Source of the DNA: Bradyrhizobium cajani
GTDB taxonomy: Bacteria > Pseudomonadota > Alphaproteobacteria > Rhizobiales > Xanthobacteraceae
Direction: 5' to 3'
NCBI RefSeq assembly: GCF_009759665.1
Contig: NZ_WQNE01000010.1
Location: 1 to 64,000 of the forward strand
Length of the DNA: 64,000 bases
A program made the position numbers and the translations under genes. Positions 44,461-54,337 of this stretch are shown here, one piece after another; within the stretch, counting starts at the first letter, position 1, and every line of letters starts with the position of its first letter. The notes under the pieces were generated by a model. It was given only the letters and a program-made list of their open reading frames with translations, had not been told where the DNA came from and made no database searches.

Positions 44461-45315
44461 CTAGACCTTGAAAATGGTTGGCTGGACTTGCTTCAAACCC
44501 GGCACGGCACTGTGAATCATCGATTCCGAATGCCCGACCAGCAGATAGCCGCCCGGACGCAGGTGGCTGCACAATTGCTCGATCACCTTGCGCTGGGTCT
44601 CGCGCTCGAAATAGATCAGGACGTTGCGGCAGAAGATGATGTCGACGTCCCGGTCGACCGGATAGGACGAATCCATCAGGTTCATCCGCATGAAATGCGT
44701 CATGCGCCGCAACTCCGGCACCACCCGCACCTCGCCGCGCGACCTGTCCCGTGACGACAGGAAATATCGCTTCACGAAGTTTTCCGGCACGGGCGCGAGC
44801 ACGTCGCGGGTGTAGATCGCGGCCTTGGCAAGGCGCAGCACCGCGGTCGAGATGTCGGTCCCGAGGATGCGGTACTCGAACCGCGAGCCGTTCCGCGTCA
44901 TGTCGTCCAGCACCATCGCCGTGGTGTACGCTTCCATGCCGGTGGAGCTCGCCGAGCTCCAGATCTTCAGGTTCGCGTTCCTGCGCCCGTGCGACTTGAG
45001 CAGAGCGGGAATCGCGATGTCCCGCATGAAGGTGAAGTGCTGCGGCTCGCGGAAGAAGTCGGTCTTGTTGGTGGTCACGACATCGATGAGATGGGTCAGC
45101 TCGGTATCGAAATGATCCGCCTCGAACAGGTTCTCGACATACTCGTTCAGATCCGAATAGTTCAGCGCGCGCACGCGCTTGTGCAGCCGCCCCTCCAGCA
45201 TCAGCCGCTTGCCGGGCGGCAGCTTGATGCCGACCTGGCCTTCGATCAATTCGGCGATGGTGCGGAAGTGACGGTCCGACAGATGCACGGCCGTATCCTG
45301 CACGGCAGGCATCAT
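44461..45315 (-). CDS. cheR: CheR, receptor methyltransferase
   Basis: A 284-residue SAM-dependent methyltransferase with the N-terminal helical receptor-binding domain ([20 protein letters not shown]), the link [11 protein letters not shown], the SAM site around [33 protein letters not shown], and the late motif [17 protein letters not shown]. No TPR extension. I start at ATG 45315 (ATGATG, AGG upstream); the frame runs to 45489 but that would cross the terminator hairpin. A terminator sits between this gene and the preceding MCP gene, so cheR may have its own promoter or depend on read-through. Confidence 0.95.
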   Translation of the reverse strand: MMPAVQDTAVHLSDRHFRTIAELIEGQVGIKLPPGKRLMLEGRLHKRVRALNYSDLNEYVENLFEADHFDTELTHLIDVVTTNKTDFFREPQHFTFMRDIAIPALLKSHGRRNANLKIWSSASSTGMEAYTTAMVLDDMTRNGSRFEYRILGTDISTAVLRLAKAAIYTRDVLAPVPENFVKRYFLSSRDRSRGEVRVVPELRRMTHFMRMNLMDSSYPVDRDVDIIFCRNVLIYFERETQRKVIEQLCSHLRPGGYLLVGHSESMIHSAVPGLKQVQPTIFKV

Positions 45316-45403
45316 GGCTGCCTGCCCGGGCCCGGGACGGCCGCCTGCATCGCATATCGGGCCATACGGACCATCTTGAATCCACGCTCTCGCACAGGCA
45401 CTG

Positions 45404-45442
45404 AAAAACGGATCGGCCCACCCGTGACGGACGGGCCGATCC
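45404..45442 (-). terminator. Rho-independent terminator between MCP and cheR
   Basis: GGATCGGCCC (45410-45419) pairs perfectly with GGGCCGATCC (45433-45442). On the minus strand the stem is followed by G and five Ts (complement of 45404-45408). It begins ten bases after the MCP stop. It would split the che operon into an upstream signalling part and a downstream adaptation part. Confidence 0.82.
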
Positions 45443-45451
45443 CCGCAAATC

Positions 45452-47254
45452 CTAGCGCTGGAAATCGGCGTCCCGATCGTCCCCGCCATCGTTCATGTCG
45501 AAGGCAAAGCCGCCACCACCGGCAACCTTCACGCCGCGCGCCGGCTTGTCTTGAGGCTTCCTGGCCGGGCGCTCGACGGCCGCCATGGTGGCGGCCTTGG
45601 CGCGCAACTGGTTGACCGCACGGTCGATCGGCGCGGCCGCAGGGCTTCTCTTCGCCTGTTCGATGCGGAAATAGGCGATCGTCGACTGAAGTTGCTCGGC
45701 CTGCGAGGCGAGCTCTTCCGAGGTCGAGGACACCTGCTCGGAGGCGCTGGCGTTCTGCTGGCCGACCTTGTCGAGCTGCTGGATCGCCTGGTTGATCTGG
45801 GCCGAGCCGACGTCCTGCTCGCGACAGGCGGCCGTGATCTCCTCGACGAGTTCGGCGGTCTTCTTGATGTCCGGAACAAGCTTGGCGAGCATGGAGCCGG
45901 CCTCCTGCGCCACCTTCACGGTCTCCGCAGAGAGCGTGCCGATCTCCGCCGCGGCGGCCTGGCTGCGTTCGGCAAGTTTGCGGACTTCGGATGCGACCAC
46001 CGCAAACCCCTTGCCGTGCTCGCCGGCGCGGGCGGCCTCGACCGCGGCGTTGAGCGCCAGCAGGTCGGTCTGCCGCGCGATCTCCTGCACGATGGTGATC
46101 TTCTCGGCGATTGTCTGCATCGCGTTGACGGCGCGGCCAACCGCGGCGCCGCTGGCCTCGGCGTCCTTGGCCGACTGCGCGGCGATCTTCTCGGTCTGGT
46201 TGGCGTTGTCGGCGTTCTGCTTCACGTTCGAGGCCATCTCCTCCATCGAGGAGGAGGCTTCCTCGGCGGACGAGGCCTGCTCGGTCGCGCCCTGCGAGAG
46301 CTGCTCGGCGCTGGCCGAGAGCTCCTGGCTGCCGGCGGAAACGTTCTGCGCCGCGGTCAGGGCCTCCGACACGACCTGCCGGAGCTTCTCCACCATGCGT
46401 TCGAGCGCAAGGCCGAGCGTGTCCTTGTCCGACAGCGGCTTGGCTTCGACCATCAGATTGCCCTGCGAGATCTCATTGGCGATGGCCGCGGTCTGATTGA
46501 GGTTGACGGTCATCGCGTTCAGGGATTTGACGAGATCGCCGATCTCGTCGTTGCTGGACGCATCGATCTTGTGGCTGAGATCACCGATCGCGACCGCATC
46601 CGCCAGCCCGACGGCCTTGGCGAGGGACCGGCTGATATTGATCGAGATCCAGACTGCGCCAATCGCGGCAACGATGAGCGAGACGACGACCAGCACGATG
46701 AGAATCAACTGCGCGCGGCGGCTCTCCTCGCTGGACTGAGCGGCCTGCTCGGCCATTTGCCGCTTGGAATTCGCGACATAGGCTCCCATCGCCTCCGTCG
46801 CGTCTGCGACCACCTTGCGCCCGTCACCCATCGAGCGCTCCGTTGCCTTGGTCTTGTCCGTCTTTGCCAGCCTGATCGTCTCTTCCTGATAGGCGTTCAT
46901 CCTGGCATAGGCACTCGCGAAGTTGTCGAGCAGCTTCTTGCCGCCTTCGCTGGCGAGTGCATAGACTTCGTCCCTGATCCTCGTGGCTTCCTCGCGGAGC
47001 TTGGCCGCGTTCGCCGCGAATTCATCGGCTTCGTTTGGCGTCCCCAGAATTGCGTTCTTTTCCGCCCTGACCTGCTGCCAGATGATCTTTTCGACCTCGG
47101 CTGCTTTTTCCATCCGCTTGGCGCGAAGCACCATGGACTCCGCGGTCGCGGCCATGTCGGCCAACTTCATGTAGCTTACAGCGCCCGCTACGATGAACAG
47201 AAGAATGACGACGCCGAACGCGCTGGCAAGCTTGGCTTTGACGGTGAATCTCAT
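45452..47254 (-). CDS. Methyl-accepting chemotaxis protein, copy 1 (600 aa)
   Basis: A transmembrane receptor. It has an N-terminal helix ([18 protein letters not shown]), a four-helix-bundle type periplasmic domain of about 160 residues, a second helix ([20 protein letters not shown]), HAMP, and a long cytoplasmic signalling domain with the tip [20 protein letters not shown]. It ends with an acidic tail [22 protein letters not shown] 47254 ([11 protein letters not shown]) is the start; upstream frame is not homologous. It is a tandem duplicate of the MCP encoded at 47879-49576, sharing nearly all of the signalling domain and the tail, but has an extra 39 residues after HAMP (46394-46510) and a different ligand domain. 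Confidence 0.93.
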   Translation of the reverse strand: MRFTVKAKLASAFGVVILLFIVAGAVSYMKLADMAATAESMVLRAKRMEKAAEVEKIIWQQVRAEKNAILGTPNEADEFAANAAKLREEATRIRDEVYALASEGGKKLLDNFASAYARMNAYQEETIRLAKTDKTKATERSMGDGRKVVADATEAMGAYVANSKRQMAEQAAQSSEESRRAQLILIVLVVVSLIVAAIGAVWISINISRSLAKAVGLADAVAIGDLSHKIDASSNDEIGDLVKSLNAMTVNLNQTAAIANEISQGNLMVEAKPLSDKDTLGLALERMVEKLRQVVSEALTAAQNVSAGSQELSASAEQLSQGATEQASSAEEASSSMEEMASNVKQNADNANQTEKIAAQSAKDAEASGAAVGRAVNAMQTIAEKITIVQEIARQTDLLALNAAVEAARAGEHGKGFAVVASEVRKLAERSQAAAAEIGTLSAETVKVAQEAGSMLAKLVPDIKKTAELVEEITAACREQDVGSAQINQAIQQLDKVGQQNASASEQVSSTSEELASQAEQLQSTIAYFRIEQAKRSPAAAPIDRAVNQLRAKAATMAAVERPARKPQDKPARGVKVAGGGGFAFDMNDGGDDRDADFQR

Positions 47255-47322
47255 GTCAGTCTCGTTGGTTCGAATTTCCAATTGGGGTGCTTGCGCTTGA
47301 CCACGCTTCACTCTTGCAGGAC

Positions 47323-47811
47323 TCAGGCGGCGCGGGATGAATCCGCGGCCGCGTTGCGTCCCTCCGGAATCTCGTCGTGCGCCATCAGCTTGGCGAGATC
47401 GAAGATGACGACGAATTTCTCGCCTTTCCGGCCGATGCCGGCGGCATAGTCGGACTGCCATTTTCCGCCGACCTCGGGAATCGGCTCGATCGCCTGCTCG
47501 TCGATGTCAGTGACCTCGAACACGCAATCGGCGACGAAGCCGACGCCGACCAGACGGTCCTTCATCGGCACGTCGAGGATGATGATGCGGGTCGCTTCGG
47601 TGGCCACCACGCTCGGCAGGCCCAGCTTGGTCCTGAGGTCGACGATCGGATAGCCGCTGCCGCGTACGTCGATCATGCCGAGCAGGAAGTTCGGCGCATG
47701 CGGAAGCCGCGAGATCGGCCGCATATCGAGAATTTCGCGGACGTTGCGGATGCTGATGCCGAACGTCTCGCCGGCGAGCCCGAGCGTCAGATATTGCGAG
47801 GTTGCGGCCAT
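47323..47811 (-). CDS. cheW: CheW coupling protein, copy 1 (162 aa)
   Basis: A CheW-fold scaffold linking receptors to CheA. Signatures: [20 protein letters not shown] at the start, [20 protein letters not shown], and [10 protein letters not shown] with the conserved arginine of the CheA/MCP-binding face. ATG 47811 (MAATSQYL) is preferred over the frame start at 47946, which overlaps the upstream MCP. It sits between the two duplicated MCPs. It differs in sequence from the second CheW encoded at 49.6-50.1 kb, so the two may pair with different receptors. Confidence 0.93.
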   Translation of the reverse strand: MAATSQYLTLGLAGETFGISIRNVREILDMRPISRLPHAPNFLLGMIDVRGSGYPIVDLRTKLGLPSVVATEATRIIILDVPMKDRLVGVGFVADCVFEVTDIDEQAIEPIPEVGGKWQSDYAAGIGRKGEKFVVIFDLAKLMAHDEIPEGRNAAADSSRAA

Positions 47812-47849
47812 GATGCAATCCAGGGGTCCCGAAAGTTTGGAAATGAGTA

Positions 47850-47873
47850 CGGTCCGGCGCGAGGGCCGGACCG
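47850..47873 (-). terminator. Hairpin between MCP copy 2 and cheW copy 1
   Basis: CGGTCCGGC (47850-47858) and GCCGGACCG (47865-47873) form a nine-pair stem with a six-base loop, six bases after the MCP stop on the minus strand. There is no U-run after it, so it may be an mRNA-stabilising or attenuating structure rather than a full stop. Confidence 0.45.
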
Positions 47874-47878
47874 CTCGA

Positions 47879-49576
47879 TCAGCGTTGAAATTCGGCGTCG
47901 CGGTCGTCTTCGCCGTCATGCATATCGAAGGCGAAGCCGCCGCCACCGGCGACTTTCATCGCGCGCGCCGGCTTGCGGGCGGGCGCGGGCTTCTTCGCGC
48001 CCCGGTCCGCCGCCGCCATGTGCGCGGCCTTGGCGCGGAGCTGGGTCACGGCACGATCGATCGGTGCGGGCCCGGCGCTCTCGCCACGCCCGGCATGCTC
48101 GATGCGGAAGAAAGAGATGGTGGACTGGAGCTGTTCGGCCTGCGAAGCGAGCTCTTCCGAAGTAGAAGACACCTGCTCGGAGGCACTGGCGTTCTGCTGG
48201 CCGACCTTGTCGAGCTGCTGGATCGCCTGGTTGATCTGGGCCGAGCCGACGTCCTGCTCGCGGCAGGCCGCGGTGATCTCCTGGACCAGTTCGGCGGTTT
48301 TCTTGATGTCGGGCACGAGCTTGGACAGCATCTGGCCGGCTTCCTGGGCGACCTTCACGCTCTCCGTCGACAGCGTCCCGATGTCCGCCGCGGCCGCCTG
48401 GCTGCGCTCGGCAAGCTTGCGGACTTCGGAGGCGACCACCGCAAAGCCCTTGCCGTGCTCGCCGGCGCGGGCGGCTTCGACCGCGGCATTGAGCGCGAGC
48501 AGGTCGGTCTGGCGGGCGATCTCCTGCACGATCGTGATCTTCTCGGCGATGGTACGCATCGCCTCGACGGCGCGGCCCACGGCGACGCCGCTGGCCTCCG
48601 CATCCTTGGCCGATTGCGCGGCGATCTTCTCGGTCTGATTGGCGTTGTCGGCGTTCTGCTTGACGTTCGATGCCATCTCTTCCATCGAGGAGGAGGCTTC
48701 CTCGGCGGACGAGGCCTGCTCTGTCGCGCCCTGCGAGAGCTGCTCGGCGCTGGCCGAGAGCTCCTGGCTGCCGGCGGAAACGTTCTGCGCGGCCGTGAGC
48801 GCCTCGGCGACGATCTGCTTGAGCTTCTCGACCATCGCATTCAGCGAGGTGACGAGATCGCCGATCTCGTCATTGCTTGTGACCTTGATCGACTGGCTGA
48901 GATCGCCGTCGGCGACCGCGCCGGCAAGGCCGACGGCACGGCCGAGACCGCGGGCGATGCTCAAGGAAATCCAGATCGCGGCGATCAGGCCGATGACGAG
49001 CGAAGCCAGCACCGCCGATATCAGCAGGAACTGGGCGCGGTTGCCGTCCTCGTGGGCCCGGGCCGCCTGATCGGCCATGTTCTTCTTGACGTTGGAGATG
49101 TAGGCGTTGGCGGTCTCCATCGCCTCGCCAACCGCTTTGCGAACGTCGGTCATGGAGCGCTCGGCGGCTTTCGCCTTGTCGGTCCGCGCGGTCTTGAGGG
49201 CTTCGTCCTGAACCGCATTCATGCGCGCATAGGCGGCGCCGAAAGTCTCGAGCAGCTTCTTGCCTTCGGGCGAGGCCGCCGCGTGGATTTCCTCCTTCAG
49301 CTTCAGGAGCGTTTCGCGCTGCTTGGCGATCTCGGCGAGGAAGCGCTCCGATTCGCTCTCGGGAGCCACGATGAGGTTCTTCTCGGCGCGAACCTGGAGG
49401 AGAATGCCCTTCTCGATCTCGGCGGCACGCTCCATCCGGCCGGCGCGCGACACCAGGCTGTCCGCAGTGACGATCATCTCGCTCAGCTTCACATAAGCGA
49501 GGCCGCCCGCCGCCATCGAGAGCAACAGGACCACACCGAACGCACTGGCAAGCTTTGCCTTAACGGTGAATCTCAT
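47879..49576 (-). CDS. Methyl-accepting chemotaxis protein, copy 2 (565 aa)
   Basis: A transmembrane receptor with the same layout as copy 1. First helix [18 protein letters not shown], periplasmic helical-bundle ligand domain, second helix [24 protein letters not shown], signalling domain with [20 protein letters not shown] at the tip, and acidic tail [19 protein letters not shown]. The first ten residues are identical to copy 1, the ligand domains diverge, and the signalling domains are almost the same. Compared with copy 1 it lacks 39 residues between HAMP and the coiled coil (NAM joins directly to VEKL). It lies between the two cheW genes. Confidence 0.93.
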   Translation of the reverse strand: MRFTVKAKLASAFGVVLLLSMAAGGLAYVKLSEMIVTADSLVSRAGRMERAAEIEKGILLQVRAEKNLIVAPESESERFLAEIAKQRETLLKLKEEIHAAASPEGKKLLETFGAAYARMNAVQDEALKTARTDKAKAAERSMTDVRKAVGEAMETANAYISNVKKNMADQAARAHEDGNRAQFLLISAVLASLVIGLIAAIWISLSIARGLGRAVGLAGAVADGDLSQSIKVTSNDEIGDLVTSLNAMVEKLKQIVAEALTAAQNVSAGSQELSASAEQLSQGATEQASSAEEASSSMEEMASNVKQNADNANQTEKIAAQSAKDAEASGVAVGRAVEAMRTIAEKITIVQEIARQTDLLALNAAVEAARAGEHGKGFAVVASEVRKLAERSQAAAADIGTLSTESVKVAQEAGQMLSKLVPDIKKTAELVQEITAACREQDVGSAQINQAIQQLDKVGQQNASASEQVSSTSEELASQAEQLQSTISFFRIEHAGRGESAGPAPIDRAVTQLRAKAAHMAAADRGAKKPAPARKPARAMKVAGGGGFAFDMHDGEDDRDAEFQR

Positions 49577-49613
49577 TTCCAGCCCCTACCCCAGTCTCGC
49601 CCGAGACTTCATT

Positions 49614-50075
49614 TCAATTCAGGATGCGTTCCATGTTGGGAACGATGACGAACTCTTCGCGCCATTTCGCGATGAAGCGAATGAACTCCGGCTTCCAGTG
49701 CATGCCGACGCGCGGCGTCTGCTGCACGTCGGTCTGCGATATCTCCGTGACCTCGTAGACCTTGTCCGCGGTGACGCCGACCAGAACCGGCTCGCCGTCG
49801 AGCTCGAGCTCGATCACGACGATGCGCGTGTCGGCCGAGTTGTCGAGCTGCGGCATGCCGAAGCGAATGCGCAGGTCCGCAAGCGGAATGACGTTGCCGC
49901 GCACGTTGATCACGCTGGGAACGAAGGCCCGCGCGCCCGCCACCCTGGTCACGGGCACGGGATCGATGATCTCGCGCACGAGGCCCGCATCGAGCGCGAA
50001 CTTCTCCTCGCCGAGGCCGATCATCACGACCTGCATCGCGTCGGCCTGCCGTTCGCCGGTCTGCACGTCGTTCAT
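49614..50075 (-). CDS. cheW: CheW coupling protein, copy 2 (153 aa)
   Basis: A CheW-fold adaptor: AMQVVMIGLGEEKFALDAGL, REIIDPVPVTRVAGARAFVP, SVINVRGNVIPLADLRIRFG, then VYEVTEI near the end. Its ATG overlaps the cheA stop by one base (TGATG, 50073-50077), which implies translational coupling and near-equal dosage with CheA. The open frame extends far upstream inside cheA but is a shadow there. Distinct from the first CheW in both length and sequence. Confidence 0.94.
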   Translation of the reverse strand: MNDVQTGERQADAMQVVMIGLGEEKFALDAGLVREIIDPVPVTRVAGARAFVPSVINVRGNVIPLADLRIRFGMPQLDNSADTRIVVIELELDGEPVLVGVTADKVYEVTEISQTDVQQTPRVGMHWKPEFIRFIAKWREEFVIVPNMERILN

Positions 50076-52183
50076 CACGCCGCCTCGCTGATATGCTGCT
50101 TCTCGACCTTCGACTGTGCCAGCGTGACGAGCTGGGCAACGTCGAGGATCAGCGCCGCCGTGCCGTCGCCGAGGATCGTCGCGCCGGAAAAGATCGTGAC
50201 GTCCGAGTGCAGCTTGGAGAGCGACTTGATCACGGTCTGGTGGTTGCCGATGATCTGGTCGGCGACGAGGCCGACGCGGGTCTCGCCGGTCGAGATGATG
50301 ATCGTCTTCTGGTGCCGGTCGGGCGAGCCCGACGAGGACATGATCTCGCGCAGTCGCAGGAACGGCACGAGGTTGCCGCGCACGTTGAGGAAGTTGCGGC
50401 CGCGCGATCGCTCGTCCTCGGCCGTCAGCTCGACGCATTCCTCCACCGCCGACAGCGGAATGATGTAGCGGCCCTCGCCGACGCGGATCAGCAGGCCCTC
50501 GATGATCGCGAGCGTCAGCGGCAGGCGCAGCGTCACGGTGGTGCCCTGACCCGGCCTCGTCGACAGGTCGATCGAGCCGCGCATGTTCTCGATGGTGCGC
50601 TTGACCACGTCCATGCCGACGCCGCGGCCCGACAGCGCCGAGATGGTCTGCGCGGTCGAGAAGCCCGGGTGGAACAGGAACTGATGGATCTCGTGATCGG
50701 TGAGCACGGCGCCGGCCGCAATCAGCCCCTGCTCTTCCGCCTTCGCGCGGATGCGCGCGGTGTTGAGACCGCCGCCATTGTCCTTGACGGTGACGAGCAC
50801 CTGCGCGCCGGAATGGACGGCGGCGAGCTCGATCCGGCCCTGCTCGGTCTTGCCGTTGGCGGCGCGGGCTGCGGTGTCCTCGATGCCGTGGTCGATGGCG
50901 TTGCGGATCAGGTGCACCAGGGGATCGGCGAGGCACTCGATCATGGTCTTGTCGAGCTCGGTGTCCTCGCCCGAGGTGACGAATTCGACCGGCTTCGACA
51001 GATCCCGCGACAGATCGTGCACCAGGCGGCGGAAGCGGCCGAACAGCGAGCCGATCGGCACCATGCGCGCGCCCATCGTGGTGTCGCGCAAGGACGAGGC
51101 GAGCCGCTCGATTTCCTCGGCGATCATCTTGATCGAGAGATCGGAGCCGGCGGAGGCGAGCTGCGTCAGCCGCGCCTGCGCAATGACGAGCTCGCCGACC
51201 CGGTCCATCAGCTCGTCGAGGCGCTCGGCCTGGACGCGGACGGTGGCGATGCCGCGGTCCTGCTTGGCCTCCTCGCGGCGGACAGGCGCCGCGTCGGGCT
51301 TCGGGTCAGACTTCGGGTCAGACTTGGGCTCGGATTTGGCCTCGGCGCTTGCGATGGGCTGCGCGACGACCGGCGCGGCGGCAGCCGCTGCCACCGGCGC
51401 AGGCATTTCGGCCACCGGGGCCGGCTCCTCGTCGTGGAGCTGGAACAGCGGCACCGGGGCGGGCGCTTCGACTTCCTGCAAAGGCGAGAGCGTCAGCTTC
51501 ATCTCGTCCTGGACGAACATGAAGACGTCGTCGATCGCGTCCTTGTCGCAGGCCGCGTGCAGCTTGACGTCCCACTTCAGATAGCAGTCTTCCGGCTCCA
51601 TCTCGTCCAGGAACGGAATGCCGTCGGTGATCGGCACGACGAAGCAGGGGCCGAGCTTGCAGAGATCCTCAAGCAGGTCGAGCGGGTTCGAGCCGTTGCG
51701 CAGGATGTGGGATTCGAATTCCAGATAGAGATGCCAGCCGGCCTGTTTGCTCTCGGCTGGGGCCACCGGCGGCGCCTCGGCGATCTCGGCGACCGGCACA
51801 ACGGGCTGGTCGGACGAGACGAAGCGCTTGAGGTCGTCGAGGATGGCTTCGCCGATGATGTCGTCGGTCGACTGCGGATCCTCGATCAGCGCGCGGATAT
51901 AGTCCTTGGCGGCGAGCGCGACCGAGATCAGCTCCTGGGTCGGCTTGATCTCGCCCTTGCGGACACGGTCGAACGCGGTCTCGAATTCGTGGGTGAAGGA
52001 GGCGACCTTGTCGAAGCCGAACATGGCGCCCGAGCCCTTGATCGTGTGCAGGGCGCGAAAGGCGGAATCGACCAGCTCGCGGTCGTCGGGACGCAGGCCG
52101 AGATCGAGCAGAGCCCCTTCCAGGACCTCGAACAGCTCGCTGGCTTCCTGGCGAAAGACCTCGGTCGGGTCCGTCGCGCTCAT
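50075..52183 (-). CDS. cheA: CheA chemotaxis histidine kinase (702 aa)
   Basis: A full-length CheA. The Hpt domain is at the N-terminus with phospho-acceptor H46 in ALHTIKGSGAMFGF. A P2-like domain (WHLYLEFESHILRNGSN) follows, then an Ala/Pro/Lys-rich linker (repeats of SEPKSDPKSD). The dimerisation domain includes ERLDELMDRVGELVIAQARL, then the ATPase N box LVHLIRNAIDHGIED, G1 VKDNGGGL and G2 GRGVGMDVVKRTIE, and a C-terminal CheW-like domain. It phosphorylates CheY and CheB. It overlaps cheY by four bases (ATGA) and the second cheW by one, so cheY-cheA-cheW are tightly coupled. Confidence 0.97.
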   Translation of the reverse strand: MSATDPTEVFRQEASELFEVLEGALLDLGLRPDDRELVDSAFRALHTIKGSGAMFGFDKVASFTHEFETAFDRVRKGEIKPTQELISVALAAKDYIRALIEDPQSTDDIIGEAILDDLKRFVSSDQPVVPVAEIAEAPPVAPAESKQAGWHLYLEFESHILRNGSNPLDLLEDLCKLGPCFVVPITDGIPFLDEMEPEDCYLKWDVKLHAACDKDAIDDVFMFVQDEMKLTLSPLQEVEAPAPVPLFQLHDEEPAPVAEMPAPVAAAAAAPVVAQPIASAEAKSEPKSDPKSDPKPDAAPVRREEAKQDRGIATVRVQAERLDELMDRVGELVIAQARLTQLASAGSDLSIKMIAEEIERLASSLRDTTMGARMVPIGSLFGRFRRLVHDLSRDLSKPVEFVTSGEDTELDKTMIECLADPLVHLIRNAIDHGIEDTAARAANGKTEQGRIELAAVHSGAQVLVTVKDNGGGLNTARIRAKAEEQGLIAAGAVLTDHEIHQFLFHPGFSTAQTISALSGRGVGMDVVKRTIENMRGSIDLSTRPGQGTTVTLRLPLTLAIIEGLLIRVGEGRYIIPLSAVEECVELTAEDERSRGRNFLNVRGNLVPFLRLREIMSSSGSPDRHQKTIIISTGETRVGLVADQIIGNHQTVIKSLSKLHSDVTIFSGATILGDGTAALILDVAQLVTLAQSKVEKQHISEAA

Positions 52184-52545
52184 GCGCGCACCAGCTTGCC
52201 GACGACGGCGAGCAACTGCTCGGGCTTGAACGGTTTGGTGATCCAGCCGGTGGCGCCGGCGGATTTGGCTTCCTGCTTCACCGCGTCGTTGGATTCGGTG
52301 GTCAGGAACACGATGGGCATGCCGACCGCGCTGGGCAGCTTGCGCAGCGCCCGGATCAGCTCGAGTCCATTCATGACGGGCATGTTGAGGTCGGTGATGA
52401 CGAGATCGAGCTTGCCGGCCTGCGCCTTGGCGAGCCCCTGGGCGCCGTCACCGGCCTCGATCACGCTGTGACCGGCCGGCTCGAGCACGACCTTGATCAT
52501 TTGCCGGATGCTGGGGGAATCGTCGACCGTGAGAATCGTGGCCAT
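52180..52545 (-). CDS. cheY: CheY-type single-domain response regulator (121 aa)
   Basis: A receiver domain alone. Acidic pair in TVDDSPSIRQMIK, phospho-acceptor D52 in LVITDLNMPVMNG, conserved threonine in VFLTTESND and lysine in WITKPFKPEQLL. It overlaps the STAS gene stop by one base and the cheA start by four bases. It is the likely output of the CheA encoded next door, acting on flagella or on another target. Confidence 0.95.
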   Translation of the reverse strand: MATILTVDDSPSIRQMIKVVLEPAGHSVIEAGDGAQGLAKAQAGKLDLVITDLNMPVMNGLELIRALRKLPSAVGMPIVFLTTESNDAVKQEAKSAGATGWITKPFKPEQLLAVVGKLVRA

Positions 52546-52868
52546 CAGGTGCCATCTTTCTTTTGCGGGAAGTGCTGATCGATCATCGCCTCGCTGGCGA
52601 AGCCGGCGCGGCGAAGGGTGTTGCGCAGAGATTGAGAGAAGGAGGTCAGGACCACCGGGCGGCCCTGGGCCTCGCCCGTCCTGGCGGTCGACAGCAGCAG
52701 CTGGATCGAGGTCACATCGGCCTTGTCGACGCTCGAACAGTCGATCTCGAGCCGCTCTTGGCGTCCGAACGCCTCGCGAATGAGATCATAGACGCTACGA
52801 ATGGCCGCGATGCTACAATCGGCGGGCAACCGCAACGACCACTTCGGCTCCGTGGGATTGAGCGCCAT
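52545..52868 (-). CDS. STAS-domain protein at the head of the che operon (107 aa)
   Basis: A single STAS (anti-sigma antagonist-like) domain: WSLRLPADCSIAAIRSVYDL, RLEIDCSSVDKADVTSIQLL, and VVLTSFSQSLRNTLRRAGF. The segment DVTSIQLL holds the Ser/Thr position that is phosphorylated in SpoIIAA-type proteins. First gene of the operon, overlapping cheY by one base. In some che clusters such STAS proteins take the place of or modulate other adaptor inputs; its exact role here is not known. Confidence 0.83.
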   Translation of the reverse strand: MALNPTEPKWSLRLPADCSIAAIRSVYDLIREAFGRQERLEIDCSSVDKADVTSIQLLLSTARTGEAQGRPVVLTSFSQSLRNTLRRAGFASEAMIDQHFPQKKDGT

Positions 52869-53135
52869 CGCTGCCCCGCCTTTGCAAAATTCCGATACAC
52901 GTTTGACGTGAATCGGATGAGCAAACCCCTAACGTAGTTCTCCGTACAACTACGGGTCACATTCCCCAGGACTTCGCGTGACTGCACCAAACGTGCATAG
53001 CCTGATGAAATCTCATGCGAGGCGCGCATATCCGCAGCGCGCATCGCCTGGTACCGCGCATTTGCTTCGCGTTAAATTTGCCCGGGTTATCCCCTGGCTT
53101 CATGCCTCTGCCAGCGAAGAGAGCCCCGGCCGCCG

Positions 53136-54257
53136 ATGCTGACCCAAGCGCTCCTGGTTGACGACAGCCGCTCCGTCCTCAACTTCCTCAAACGTCACAT
53201 CGAGGCCGAAGGTCTGGTCGAGGCCACCACCTTCCTCGACCCCGTGGAGGCGTTGGCCTGCGCCCGGCAGCGCGTCTTCGACCTCGTGCTGGTCGACTAC
53301 GAGATGCCACACATGGACGGCATCAGCTTCATCCGCGTCTTCCGCAGCTTCCCCGGCTGCGCCGACATCCCGATCGCCATGATCACCTCGCGACAGACCG
53401 ATGACGTCAAGATGGAAGCGCTGCAGGCTGGTGCAACCGATTTCTTGCCGAAGCAGCCACAAAGCGTCGAGATGACGGTGCGCCTCCGGAATTTGATTCA
53501 TCTTGGTGCAGCCGTGCGCAAGCTCAACGACCGCGCTGCACACCTGGCAAGCGAAGTCGCAGCAGCAACACGAAAGCTCGGCGAGCGCGAGGAGGAGATC
53601 ATCCTGCGGCTCGCGCTCGCGGTCGAATACCGCGACAATGATACCGGCGAGCACACGCTGCGGGTCGCCAGGTACAGCCGCATCATCGCCGAGCAGCTCG
53701 GCCTGCCGCCCCGGCTCTGCCGCGACATCTATCTCGCCGCGCCCCTGCACGACGTCGGCAAGGTCGCCATTCCCGACGACATCCTGCTCAAGCCCGGCAA
53801 GCTGACCGACGGGGAAATGGCGGTGATCCGGACGCATGCCACGATCGGCGAGCGGATCTTGGCCGACTCCAATTGCGAGCTGATCCAGCTCGGCGCACAG
53901 ATTGCCGCAGGTCATCACGAGCGCTGGGACGGCGCGGGCTATCCGAACGGGCTCAAGGCGGACGAGATCCCGGTCCCCGCGCGGGTCGTCGCAGTTGCCG
54001 ACGTCTTCGACGCCCTGACGACGCGGCGTCCATATAAAGAGCCGATGCCGCTCGAGGTGGCGCGCAACTATCTGATCGAGAACCAGGGCCGGCAGTTCGA
54101 CCCGGCCTGCGTCGAGGCTTTTCTGTCGCGCTGGGACGAAGTCGTGGAGATCGCCGCCGGGCAAGGTGCGGCCCTGCTTCAGAGAACCGTGGCGTCCGCG
54201 GCCCCCATGAGAGAGGCAGCCGAGGGCCGCCAGGAAACGGCCTGCCCGGCCGCGTGA
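53136..54257 (+). CDS. Response regulator with HD-GYP cyclic-di-GMP phosphodiesterase domain
   Basis: A 373-residue two-domain protein. Receiver domain: ALLVDDSRSVLNFLKR, D54 in LVLVDYEMPHMDG, and lysine in FLPKQP. A short coiled coil (residues 128-155) leads to the HD-GYP domain: HTLRVARYSR, H205-D206 in LHDVGKVAIPDD, HHERWDGAGYP with the GYP at 268-270, and VVAVADVFDALTTRRPYK. These residues indicate an active hydrolase of cyclic-di-GMP. It is divergent from the STAS-cheY-cheA operon across 267 bases, so it is a likely second output of the same CheA, joining chemotaxis-like signalling to cyclic-di-GMP level. Confidence 0.93.
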   Translation: MLTQALLVDDSRSVLNFLKRHIEAEGLVEATTFLDPVEALACARQRVFDLVLVDYEMPHMDGISFIRVFRSFPGCADIPIAMITSRQTDDVKMEALQAGATDFLPKQPQSVEMTVRLRNLIHLGAAVRKLNDRAAHLASEVAAATRKLGEREEEIILRLALAVEYRDNDTGEHTLRVARYSRIIAEQLGLPPRLCRDIYLAAPLHDVGKVAIPDDILLKPGKLTDGEMAVIRTHATIGERILADSNCELIQLGAQIAAGHHERWDGAGYPNGLKADEIPVPARVVAVADVFDALTTRRPYKEPMPLEVARNYLIENQGRQFDPACVEAFLSRWDEVVEIAAGQGAALLQRTVASAAPMREAAEGRQETACPAA

Positions 54258-54337
54258 CCCGAGCCGATTGCCGCGCCCTTCCCGGCATTCGTCCGATGCA
54301 CCGCATTTTTGCCAGACGAGGGCGTGAACGAAGCGGG

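Noticed and set aside
45551..47449. A 632-residue plus-strand frame opposite MCP copy 1
   Set aside because: The MCP is certain on the minus strand; a similar mirror frame also occurs opposite copy 2 (47675-49648), as expected for duplicated sense genes.
50093..52471. A 792-residue plus-strand frame opposite cheA and cheY
   Set aside because: CheA and CheY on the minus strand have all their motifs; the mirror frame is low-complexity.
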